NCBI GenBank assembly: GCA_009837685.1 | Contig: VXTA01000332.1 | Location: forward strand, 1 to 11,880 | From: Chloroflexota bacterium | Lineage (GTDB): Bacteria > Chloroflexota > Dehalococcoidia > Lucifugimonadales > Lucifugimonadaceae | Direction of reading: 5' to 3' | DNA length: 11,880 nucleotides | Shown: in pieces, positions 1 through 6,649 of the stretch | How positions within the stretch are numbered: the stretch's first letter is position 1 | How the letters are laid out: every line of letters begins with the position of its first letter | The notes under the pieces: generated by a model | Told to the model about the DNA's origin: nothing | What the model saw: the letters and a program-made list of their open reading frames with translations, nothing else | Database searches by the model: none | Translations under genes and position numbers: made by a program

Positions 1-146
1 GAATAATTGGCGAGAAGTTGTTCTTGGGTGATGCGGCACGCCGATCGCAGCATACTGCGGGCTTCAACTGCGGCTTCGTCGGAAGGAATGCCTGCGTTCA
101 GAAGAGCAGATGTAGTTGCGCGGGTCGCTTCCGCAATGGTTGGCAA
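1..146 (-). CDS. prmC: PrmC (HemK) release factor glutamine methyltransferase, N-terminal fragment
   Basis: This is the 5' part of a gene that continues past the left edge; 48 codons are visible. The protein reads as a helical N-terminal domain (TIAEATRATTSALLNAGIPS, then an acidic and Arg-rich helix and QEQLLANY). This matches the N-terminal RF-recognition domain of PrmC, which methylates the GGQ glutamine of RF1 and RF2 using S-adenosylmethionine. The catalytic domain with its NPPY motif lies outside the window. The start is taken as TTG at 146, 13 nt beyond the prfA stop; no ATG or GTG lies at a sensible place and no clear Shine-Dalgarno is seen, so the start is uncertain. Position directly after prfA is the usual arrangement and is the main support for the name. 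Confidence 0.8.
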   Translation of the reverse strand, partial: MPTIAEATRATTSALLNAGIPSDEAAVEARSMLRSACRITQEQLLANY

Positions 147-159
147 TGAAAAAGAGATG

Positions 160-1266
160 TCAGCTATCTGACGCGGCTTGGATTTTTCTAGTTTGCTCCT
201 CGTGAAGGAGCGCGTCGACAAACTCGTCGATTTCGCCGTCGAGGATCTTTGGAAGGTTGTGACTCGTGAGGTTGATGCGGTGGTCGGTGACTCTGGATTG
301 GGGGAAGTTGTAGGTGCGGATTTTTTCGGAGCGGTCGCCAGAGCCGATTTGGGCTTTTCGGTTTGCGGCTTCTTCGGATGCTCGGCGCCGAAGCTCCATA
401 TCCCATAGTCGGGTGCGAAGGATATCCATCGCCTGCATTTTGTTTTGGAGTTGCGAGCGTTCGTTCTGGCACTGGGCGTCGATGCCTGACGGTTCGTGTG
501 TGATGCGGACGGCGGTGGCGACCTTGTTTACGTTCTGTCCGCCATGACCGCCGGCGTGGAAGATGTCGATCTTGAGATCCTTGTCGTCGATCTCGATGTC
601 GATATCTTCGGCTTTCGGGAGAACGGCGACGGTTGCGGCGGAGGTGTGGATGCGCCCTTGAGATTCGGTTTGTGGGACCCGTTGGACGCGGTGCGTGCCG
701 CTTTCGTGCTTTAGACGCGGATATGCTCCTTCGCCTTCGATCTCGAAGACGACTTCTTTGATGCCGCCGATACCGGTGTCGTTCAGGGATAGGACCGAGG
801 TTCGCCAACCGTGGTTTTCAGCGAATCGCTGATACATGCGGAAGAGCTCGTTAGCGAAGAGACCCGCTTCGTCGCCGCCGGTGCCGGCGCGGATTTCGAG
901 AACGGCGTCGGCGTCGTCGGTTTCGTCGCGCGGGATGAGCGCGATTTGGATTTCTTGGACGAGCTCACCGCGGCGTGTCTGCTGGTCAAGGATGATGTCG
1001 CGCGCCATCTCTATCATGTCGTCGTCGGATTCTTCGGCGAGGATTGTTTCGGCATCCGCTATTTCGTCGATTACCGCGTCGAACTCATCGCGTAGTCGGA
1101 CTAGCGCTGATATGCGCGAGTACTCTCTGCCGAGTCGTTGCATCTTCAGGTGATCGGAGACGATGTCTGGTTGTGACATCTGCGTCTCAAGTTCCGACTG
1201 TCTGTCGGCAGCTGCTTGCAGGCTCGCGCGGAGCCGGTCTTCTACTTTGGGATCGGGAGCAGGCAT
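160..1266 (-). CDS. prfA: Peptide chain release factor 1 (RF1)
   Basis: RF1 reads UAA and UAG in the ribosomal A site and triggers release of the finished peptide. With the start at ATG 1266 the protein has 368 residues, close to the usual 360. Order: N-terminal coiled-coil domain 1 (about 1-105), then the GTGGDEAGLFA segment near 128-138, the tripeptide anticodon region RVPQTESQGRIHTSA (PQT about 198-200, fitting the RF1 PxT pattern and not the RF2 SPF pattern), and the catalytic GGHGGQNVNKV loop (GGQ about 242-244). The family-typical QNERSQLQNK and SEKIRTYNFPQSRVTDHR stretches follow. The ATG shares one base with the hisS stop (TGATG), implying coupling. In-frame TTG 1281 and GTG 1269 inside hisS are weaker starts. 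RF1 rather than RF2 is secure. Confidence 0.97.
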   Translation of the reverse strand: MPAPDPKVEDRLRASLQAAADRQSELETQMSQPDIVSDHLKMQRLGREYSRISALVRLRDEFDAVIDEIADAETILAEESDDDMIEMARDIILDQQTRRGELVQEIQIALIPRDETDDADAVLEIRAGTGGDEAGLFANELFRMYQRFAENHGWRTSVLSLNDTGIGGIKEVVFEIEGEGAYPRLKHESGTHRVQRVPQTESQGRIHTSAATVAVLPKAEDIDIEIDDKDLKIDIFHAGGHGGQNVNKVATAVRITHEPSGIDAQCQNERSQLQNKMQAMDILRTRLWDMELRRRASEEAANRKAQIGSGDRSEKIRTYNFPQSRVTDHRINLTSHNLPKILDGEIDEFVDALLHEEQTRKIQAASDS

Positions 1267-2561
1267 CACAAAATTGGGCAAAGAGTTTTCGCGATGGTGT
1301 CGGCGTGCAGGTCAACAGTCAGCTGTTCGCCGTCGAATTGGAGCGGTTTGATGGCTGCCACGTTTTGCTCGATCTCTCTGTTGCCTATGATGATGGCGTA
1401 GTTGGCGTTGGCGCGGTTTGCGTAACGCATTTGAGCACGCATAGATTTGCCGTACGGAGCCGTGATGACGGAAAGTCCCAAGTTTCGTAGTTCAGCAGAG
1501 ATTGAGTTGGCGCGCCGCGTCGCGTTTTCGCCTACGTGAATGACAACGGCGTTTGCGGGGGGATCAGCGACTTCGAGAGATTCTTGGCGTCGGATTTCAA
1601 GGATGATGCGTTCAATGCCGGATCCGAAACCGACACCAGGCGTTTCATCGCCGCCGAGGATTCCGATAAGGGGGTCGTATCGTCCACCGCCGAAGAGGGA
1701 TGTTTGACTGCCCTCGGTTGACGGTTCGAACTCGAAGACGGTGCGGTTGTAGTAGTCCAATCCACGAACCAAGGTGTGGTCAATGTGGTAGCTGAAATTC
1801 GGGTATGCGGTTTTGAGACCGTCGAGAAGTGTGAGCAGGGATTCCCAGTGGCTTTGGGCTTCTTGGGAGAGGTAGTCAAGTGACTTTGGCGCGTCGGCGC
1901 TGAGTTTGCGCGTTGCTGGCTCTTTTGAATCGAGCAGACGCAGCGGGGCGCGATCGAGTCGGTCACGGTCGACTTTGGGCAGGTCGTTGGCGTATTTTGC
2001 GTAGTGGTTGCGGAGATCGTTGGCGTAACTGGTTCTGGTTGCTGGGTCGCCGATGGAGTTGATGCGTACGGTGACGTCTGACAGTCCAAGAGCGGTTATG
2101 TAGCGTAGTCCGATCTCGATGATTTCGGCGTCGATGTTTGGCGAAGGGTCGCCGATTGCTTCGCATCCGAACTGGTGGTGTTGGCGAAAGCGGCCAGCTT
2201 GGGGGCGGTCGTAGCGGAACATCGGGGCAATGTAGAAGAGGCGGACTGGCTGCGGAAGGTTGTGCATACCGTGCTCGATGTAGGAGCGGCAAACGGGTGC
2301 GGTGCCTTCAGGTCTGAGGGTCAGAGAGTCGCCGCCGAGGTCTTCGAAGGAGTACATCTCTTTTTGGACGATGTCGGTCTCGTCGCCGACGCCGCGGCGG
2401 AATAGGCTGGTGTGCTCGAAGACGGGAGTGTCGATCTGCTGGTATCCGAACTGGCGCGCGGTGATAATCGCAGTTGATTTGACTGCGGTCCAGAGGGTTT
2501 GGTCGTCGGGAAGAATGTCGGCGACGCCGCGCGGTGCCCTGAAATTTCGTTGCTCAGCCAT
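1266..2561 (-). CDS. hisS: Histidyl-tRNA synthetase
   Basis: This class II synthetase charges tRNA-His in the cytoplasm. It has 431 residues, normal for bacterial HisRS. Visible signatures are the start RNFRAPRGVADILP, the TLRPEGTAPVCR segment near 81-92, motif 2 as MFRYDRPQAGRFRQHHQFG (about 114-132), the HisRS-specific LVRGLDYYNRTVFEF (about 264-278) and motif 3 GVGFGSGIERII (about 309-320). The C-terminal anticodon-binding domain follows, with GLSVITAPYGKSMRAQMRYA and the YAIIIGNREI strand. ATG 2561 is preceded by a GGTGAG Shine-Dalgarno-like stretch, one of the few in the window. It heads the hisS-prfA-prmC run. The hisG-like paralogue HisZ is unlikely because both HisRS-specific histidine-binding motifs are intact. 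Confidence 0.97.
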   Translation of the reverse strand: MAEQRNFRAPRGVADILPDDQTLWTAVKSTAIITARQFGYQQIDTPVFEHTSLFRRGVGDETDIVQKEMYSFEDLGGDSLTLRPEGTAPVCRSYIEHGMHNLPQPVRLFYIAPMFRYDRPQAGRFRQHHQFGCEAIGDPSPNIDAEIIEIGLRYITALGLSDVTVRINSIGDPATRTSYANDLRNHYAKYANDLPKVDRDRLDRAPLRLLDSKEPATRKLSADAPKSLDYLSQEAQSHWESLLTLLDGLKTAYPNFSYHIDHTLVRGLDYYNRTVFEFEPSTEGSQTSLFGGGRYDPLIGILGGDETPGVGFGSGIERIILEIRRQESLEVADPPANAVVIHVGENATRRANSISAELRNLGLSVITAPYGKSMRAQMRYANRANANYAIIIGNREIEQNVAAIKPLQFDGEQLTVDLHADTIAKTLCPIL

Positions 2562-2648
2562 TTCTCACCGATTCTATGTTCCCCGATTGTGAGAACGGTG
2601 GATTGATGGGTCGAATATGGTGCTTTGATAGACTTTCGAATACGGAGT

Positions 2649-2725
2649 CGGGGCATGGCGCAGTCTGGCAGCGCACTTGACTGGGGGTCAAGAGGTCACA
2701 GGTTCAAATCCTGTTGCCCCGACCA
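2649..2725 (+). tRNA. tRNA-Pro, anticodon GGG
   Basis: A complete 77-nt cloverleaf with encoded CCA. The acceptor stem 2649-2655 pairs fully with 2715-2721, and the D stem GCGC pairs 2658-2661 with 2671-2674. The anticodon stem CTTGA/TCAAG encloses loop 2681-2687 with anticodon GGG at 2683-2685, reading CCC and CCU proline codons. The T stem ACAGG/CCTGT encloses TTCAAAT. Discriminator A is at 2722 and CCA at 2723-2725. It lies alone on the plus strand between two minus-strand runs, so it must have its own promoter in the 87 bp after hisS. A weak TAGACT box at 2629-2634 is a candidate -10, without a convincing -35. No clear terminator hairpin is visible in 2726-2808. Confidence 0.97.
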
Positions 2726-2808
2726 TGATTTCCACAGTTTCTGCTTCGCGAATCTGCGCGACTCTACTGCGATGCGAACTTGATCTTTTCGCCGCTTCTG
2801 CTTAACTG

Positions 2809-4140
2809 TCAGGCCCGCCTGCTTCTCTTCACGGCAGGTTGCAAGATGAGGAAGACGCCGGCGGCTGTGAACATCAGGATGGTGCCGGTTATGAGTACGG
2901 GTTGATATGTGCCGAGGCGGTCGAAGGTGTATCCGGCGGCTACTGGTGCGACGATAAGGGCGGCGTTGTAGATGGGTGCCATCATGCCTCGGATGGTGGC
3001 GTATCTGGCGCGTCCGAAGAGGTCTCCGATGATTGCCCAGTTTAGAGAGCTGCCCGCTTCTGATCCGACAAAGAGGAGCATGGCGAGGAATATGGGCCAA
3101 GTGCCTTCGACGAGTGTGATCAGAAGCAGGCTCACTGCTGAGGCGCTGTAGAGGAATGTGAGCATCAAGGGGCGGCCGACTCGGTCGCTGATGTAACCGG
3201 TGAAGATGATGACGGGTACGGCGGCGAGGGATATCGCGCCGACGAGATTCGCGGCGGTCTGTTGAGCTTCGCCTCGGGAGACGAGGATTGGGATGAAATG
3301 CAGGAATATGGTGCCGTGTACGGATATTCGAAGGGTCGTAGCGGTGACGAGGATCCAGAACGACGGGGTTTTGAGGGCTTGTTTGGTCGTGAAATCGCCT
3401 TCGGACGAGGCGTCGGATTGGGAAGTGTCTGCGGTAACGGCTTGGGAGGTTTTGTTCGTGTCTGCGGTGCGTTCTCTGATGCGACGCCGCATATGGGTAT
3501 AAGAGATGCCGCCGTCGGGTTTGAGTCCCATGCTCTCCGGCGAGCGTCTGAATAGGAAAGAGACAGGAGCGATTGCAACGACCAAGATGATGCCGACGAT
3601 CACTGAGGTGGTCTGCCAACCGAGGTTGATGACTCCCACGGATAGTAGCGGAATGACGATCGCGCCTCCGAGTCTGAACGCTGCGCTGTTGATTGACATG
3701 ACTAGTCCGCGGTATCGGATGAACCACGTGTTGAGCGCGGCGGTGGTTGCTTGCATGAAGGATGTCGATGAACCTATGGAGACGACGCATACGTAAACGA
3801 GCAGGAACGCGATGTACGTGTCTTGTCTTGAGAGAAGGATGTAGCCGAACCCGGTGATGAGGGTTCCGCTGAGGATCAGTGGGATGTATCCGAATTTGTC
3901 GAGGGCCCAGCCGGTGATGGGTCCGAGGACACCGTTTTCGGCGCGGGCGAGTGCGAATGCTAGTGAAGTCTGCCAGTAGGCGATGCCGAGGGATTCGGCG
4001 ACGGGGATGAAGAATACGGCGAAGCCTTGCCAGACGATGGTGCCACCTAGAGCGTTCATGACGGATGCTCCGGCGAGCATGTACCAGCCGTAGTAGACGC
4101 CCTGCATGCGCGAACGGCGTGGTGAACGAGTCTGGTTCAC
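2809..4140 (-). CDS. MFS transporter, OFA/MCT-like
   Basis: A 443-residue integral membrane protein of the major facilitator superfamily, a secondary carrier with two six-helix halves. The first half starts at the YYGWYMLAGASVMNA helix (about 16-30). An MFS motif-A-like loop GWALDKFGYIPLILSG lies at about 77-92 between TM2 and TM3, and its counterpart GYISDRVGRPLML at about 315-327 in the second half. A charged central loop (about 198-258) separates the halves. The YYGWYM start and the general pattern suggest the oxalate/formate or monocarboxylate branch, but the substrate cannot be read. The GTG start overlaps the upstream methyltransferase stop by 4 nt (GTGA), implying translational coupling. 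An internal ATG at 4107 is an alternative start that still keeps all membrane segments. Confidence 0.88.
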   Translation of the reverse strand: MNQTRSPRRSRMQGVYYGWYMLAGASVMNALGGTIVWQGFAVFFIPVAESLGIAYWQTSLAFALARAENGVLGPITGWALDKFGYIPLILSGTLITGFGYILLSRQDTYIAFLLVYVCVVSIGSSTSFMQATTAALNTWFIRYRGLVMSINSAAFRLGGAIVIPLLSVGVINLGWQTTSVIVGIILVVAIAPVSFLFRRSPESMGLKPDGGISYTHMRRRIRERTADTNKTSQAVTADTSQSDASSEGDFTTKQALKTPSFWILVTATTLRISVHGTIFLHFIPILVSRGEAQQTAANLVGAISLAAVPVIIFTGYISDRVGRPLMLTFLYSASAVSLLLITLVEGTWPIFLAMLLFVGSEAGSSLNWAIIGDLFGRARYATIRGMMAPIYNAALIVAPVAAGYTFDRLGTYQPVLITGTILMFTAAGVFLILQPAVKRSRRA

Positions 4141-4727
4141 TCGTTAGTTCCGAATGTTGTGTGTGCGGCTCCCTGGTCGATGCGATCAAGCCTGGATTGC
4201 ATCTTGGGCCACGCCTTCGCTAAACGGTCGTACATGACGATGTTGACGGTCATGCCGAGGTTGAGGGATGCCATCGTGGGGATCATGACCTTTTGGGTGC
4301 AACGGTCGAGGATATCGTCGGAGATGGAGCCGTTTTCAGGTCCGAACACGTAGCAGGCACGTTCGGGGTGGTTGAAGTCCATGAGTGTGGAAGCGTCGTC
4401 GGAGAGTTCGATGCCGACGATTGTGGTCCCTTCAGGGACGGCGTCGAGGAGGTTGTTGGAACTGATAACCGGGATGTGGCGGAATGACCGCATAGGGTCG
4501 GTGTGGAGTTTCGGGAGGCGGATGCCTGATGGGTTGCCGCCGATTATGACTAACCTAGCGTCGAAGCAGAAGGCGGCGCGGAGCGCGTGTCCGACATTTA
4601 CAGGATCGGTTGGGCGGTCGAGACCGATGCAGGCGAAGCCGCGTTCCTTGCGCATCGATGGACGATCCACGTAACGTTCGTATCGTGGGCGCTTTTTGGG
4701 ATGTGTGGAGTCGGTTTCGGTGTGCAT
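4137..4727 (-). CDS. SpoU/TrmH-family RNA 2'-O-methyltransferase
   Basis: A 196-residue SPOUT-class methyltransferase, predicted to add a methyl group from S-adenosylmethionine to a ribose 2'-OH of tRNA or rRNA. The three SpoU motifs are visible: motif 1 as NVGHALRAAFCF (about 44-55, with the conserved Asn and Arg), motif 2 as VFGPENGSIS (about 127-136) and motif 3 as IPTMASLNLGMTVNIVMYDR (about 149-168), which form the knotted cofactor site. The size is that of the catalytic core plus a short basic N-terminus, with no L30e-like substrate domain of the RlmB type. The target nucleotide is unknown; TrmH-like tRNA activity is one possibility. No good Shine-Dalgarno precedes ATG 4727, and ATG 4655 is an alternative start that would leave motif 1 intact. 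It is first in a coupled pair with the MFS gene. Confidence 0.9.
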   Translation of the reverse strand: MHTETDSTHPKKRPRYERYVDRPSMRKERGFACIGLDRPTDPVNVGHALRAAFCFDARLVIIGGNPSGIRLPKLHTDPMRSFRHIPVISSNNLLDAVPEGTTIVGIELSDDASTLMDFNHPERACYVFGPENGSISDDILDRCTQKVMIPTMASLNLGMTVNIVMYDRLAKAWPKMQSRLDRIDQGAAHTTFGTNE

Positions 4728-4756
4728 TGGGTTTGAACTAGGATGCGAATGATGTT

Positions 4757-4774
4757 GAAGGATTGGAAGGATGG
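4757..4774. repeat. Tandem 9-mer pair upstream of the methyltransferase gene
   Basis: Two head-to-tail 9-mers, GAAGGATTG and GAAGGATGG, differ at one base and lie 30-47 bp upstream of the methyltransferase start. They could be chance in G/A-rich DNA or a small regulatory site. Confidence 0.3.
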
Positions 4775-4808
4775 TTGTTTGAGTAGATGGTCGGGATATA
4801 GCCCCCTT

Positions 4809-4844
4809 TGTCCTTCGGACATTTCCCCCGCTCGCGGGGGAAAT
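4809..4844. terminator. Double hairpin downstream of the amidase gene (terminator or REP-like unit)
   Basis: Two adjacent perfect palindromes. The first has a 5-bp stem TGTCC/GGACA around loop TTC (4809-4821). The second has a 10-bp stem ATTTCCCCCG/CGGGGGAAAT around CTCG (4821-4844). They share one base. A CCCCCTTT stretch at 4802-4809 mirrors the TTTCCCCC arm at 4822-4829. The unit starts about 19 bp past the amidase stop on the minus strand, so it could end the amidase transcript before the methyltransferase gene. The second stem has flanking A and T on both sides and would work in either direction, but there is no long U tract. The build also resembles dispersed REP-like palindromes. Structure is certain; role is inferred. 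Confidence 0.7.
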
Positions 4845-4862
4845 CGTTAAATGCAGGGCGGA

Positions 4863-6287
4863 TTACAGTGGTGGGCGTTGGCTGTGCCAAGTGGTTAGTT
4901 CTTCGTAGGCGTGACCGACTCGGAGCACTGTCGACTCGTCGAATGCGTGACCGGAAATCATCAGTCCGATGGGCATATTGGTGGAGTCGAAGCCGCAGAG
5001 TACCGAGTGCGAGGGTTCGCCGGTTACATCGAAGATCGAGGTAAAGAGTGGGATTTCATGACTCTTTTCCGCAAGTGCTTCGCCCGGCGCAACGGTACAT
5101 TCCGCGATCGTGTGAGCGAGGACAGGTATCGAAGGTGTTGCGAGAACGTCAACATCCTTTGTCGCTTCAGCCATTTGCACGCTAAATGCCTGCCTGGCGC
5201 GTTGGGCGCGGATGTAATCGACTGCGGGAATGCTGAGCGCGGTGAGCATTCGGGTGCGTACGGCAGGCGTATAGTCGTCGGCGTTTTCTGGCAGCAGCTT
5301 TTCGTGCACGGCTAGTCCCTCGGCAACGGAGATGATCACGTTTATGGCTCGACCTTGCGATACCCACTCCATCGGTATGGACACGATCTCGGCGCCGTTA
5401 TTCGCGAGCAACTCAATCGCGTCGTTGACGCTTGCCAATACTTCGGGATCGACGATTTCGGGGTCGAAGAAGTAGTGTTCAGGTACGCCTATCCTTAATC
5501 CGTCTAGGCCTTTTTCGAGGTCGGCTGCGAAGTCTGGGACGTGCCGAGTGGAAGATGCGATGTCGCGCGGATCGTGTCCGGCGATCACGTTGAGCATGTG
5601 TGCGCAGTCGGCGGTTCGTCTTGTCATGGGTCCCACGTGGTCTTTGCTCCACGAAAGGTCCATGACGCCGGTGCGTGGCACTCGCCCGTAGGTCGGCTTT
5701 AGCCCGGCGAGTCCGCAGAGCGATGCGGGCATTCGTATGCTCCCGCCGGTGTCCGATCCGAGTGCGCCGTAAACCAATCCGCCAGCGACAGCGGCACCAG
5801 ATCCGCTACTAGAACCGCCGGTTATCTTGTCAGTATCCCAAGGGTTACAGGCATCGCCGGTGTATGGGTTTACGCCTGCAGAACCCAACGCGAATTCGAC
5901 GAGATTGGTTTTTCCAATAGTGATCGCACCGGCATGGTTCAGTCGTTTGGTAACTGTCGCGTTGGATGTGGCGATGTTGGATTGCAGGACTTTGGAACCG
6001 GCAGTGGTCGCTTTACCTTCAACGTCGACAAGGTCTTTGAGACCGATGGGGATTCCATGCATTGATCCCTTGTAGTTGCCGTTTGCGATCTCGCGTTCGA
6101 CTTTCGAAGCGGTCGCGAGTGCTTCATCCTGCCAAACGTCGAGAAAGGAGTTCAACTTTGAGTCGAGTTTTGCGACGCGCTCAAGTGCGATTTGCGTCAA
6201 TTCGACTGGAGAGGCAGAGCCATCTTTGATTTTGGGCGCTAGCTCATGGATGGAAGCGAATGCTAGGTCTTCGCGTCTATCGCTCAT
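4863..6287 (-). CDS. Amidase-signature enzyme, AtzE/GatA-like
   Basis: A 474-residue amidase-signature hydrolase that cleaves an amide C-N bond. The full Ser-cisSer-Lys triad is present: Lys84 in GIPIGLKDLVDV, cis-Ser159 in TGGSSSGSGAA and nucleophile Ser183 in GSDTGGSIRMPASLCG. The spacings of 75 and 24 residues equal those in FAAH and in GatA of this window. ATG 6287 is chosen because it overlaps the upstream small gene's stop by 4 nt (ATGA) and has AGGGGA just upstream; an extension to ATG 6344 would run back into that gene. It is not the main GatA, which lies at 9366-10838 beside gatC. The AtzG-like upstream gene points to an AtzE-type heteromeric amidase. The natural substrate cannot be read from the sequence. 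A hairpin pair follows the stop. Confidence 0.93.
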   Translation of the reverse strand: MSDRREDLAFASIHELAPKIKDGSASPVELTQIALERVAKLDSKLNSFLDVWQDEALATASKVEREIANGNYKGSMHGIPIGLKDLVDVEGKATTAGSKVLQSNIATSNATVTKRLNHAGAITIGKTNLVEFALGSAGVNPYTGDACNPWDTDKITGGSSSGSGAAVAGGLVYGALGSDTGGSIRMPASLCGLAGLKPTYGRVPRTGVMDLSWSKDHVGPMTRRTADCAHMLNVIAGHDPRDIASSTRHVPDFAADLEKGLDGLRIGVPEHYFFDPEIVDPEVLASVNDAIELLANNGAEIVSIPMEWVSQGRAINVIISVAEGLAVHEKLLPENADDYTPAVRTRMLTALSIPAVDYIRAQRARQAFSVQMAEATKDVDVLATPSIPVLAHTIAECTVAPGEALAEKSHEIPLFTSIFDVTGEPSHSVLCGFDSTNMPIGLMISGHAFDESTVLRVGHAYEELTTWHSQRPPL

Positions 6288-6511
6288 TGATCGTCCCCTT
6301 TGCCAGAACCGTCTATCAAGGCCACCGGATGGAACACGTTGCAAGGCTCGTGGTCTTGGTATTCCAAGGACCGCACGGTGTCGATGGCGTCGTATAGCGA
6401 ATCGCTCGATTTTGCAACCAGTTCGGCGTGATCTTCGGCAATTGGTATGCCGAGGCGCTGGCCTGCGTCGTAGATGTCTTTGGCTCTTTGAGTTTGTTCG
6501 GTGTCGGGCAT
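6284..6511 (-). CDS. Small AtzG-like (DUF4089) amidase partner
   Basis: A 75-residue soluble protein placed directly before the amidase with an ATGA overlap. It contains YDAGQRLGIPIAEDHAELVA (about 14-33), a helical stretch, and then EPCNVFHP (about 55-62). This pattern, LGLPI early and a closing P-x-x-VF-x-P, matches AtzG-like/DUF4089 proteins, which act as GatC-like small subunits wrapping AtzE-type amidases. The start ATG 6511 gives a length typical of that family. The open frame continues upstream to ATG 6661, but that part is Arg/Pro-rich, overlaps the divergent argS start and looks non-coding. No strong Shine-Dalgarno is seen. Family assignment is from pattern memory and needs a profile search. 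Confidence 0.75.
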   Translation of the reverse strand: MPDTEQTQRAKDIYDAGQRLGIPIAEDHAELVAKSSDSLYDAIDTVRSLEYQDHEPCNVFHPVALIDGSGKGDDQ

Positions 6512-6649
6512 GGCGATTGTGTGCGGGTTTGCAGACGTGCTAGGATTGCGATTTCTTATCCTTATATATACGTGAGGTGGTGTGATAGCAGGATACATGC
6601 GCATAGGCAAGTGCTGTCGTGCGTATTTCGTGAATGAGATGGGGTTGCG
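6512..6649. promoter_or_regulatory. Divergent intergenic region between the AtzG-like gene and argS
   Basis: These 138 bp must supply promoters in both directions. The one clear AT-rich core, CTTATATATACG at 6561-6572, offers a TATAAG box (5 of 6 to the -10 consensus) on the minus strand, about 50 bp before the AtzG-like start. It also offers a TATATA box on the plus strand about 80 bp before argS. No good -35 accompanies either at 16-18 bp. No riboswitch or T-box structure was recognised. Confidence 0.4.

Noticed and set aside
188..808. 206-residue minus-strand open frame inside prfA
   Set aside because: Very Arg-rich and unrelated to any family I know; the RF1 frame is unambiguous.
2726..2808. 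Terminator between tRNA-Pro and the MFS stop
   Set aside because: Only weak CGCG and TTCGCGAA palindromes are present, with no T tract, so no confident hairpin can be drawn.
2696..4189. 497-residue minus-strand open frame overlapping the tRNA and the MFS gene
   Set aside because: Arg/His/Pro-rich composition typical of an out-of-frame shadow. The MFS frame has clear membrane helices and motifs.
6288..6344. Upstream start of the amidase at ATG 6344
   Set aside because: It would overlap the small upstream gene by 61 bp. ATG 6287 has an AGGGGA site and the ATGA coupling signature.
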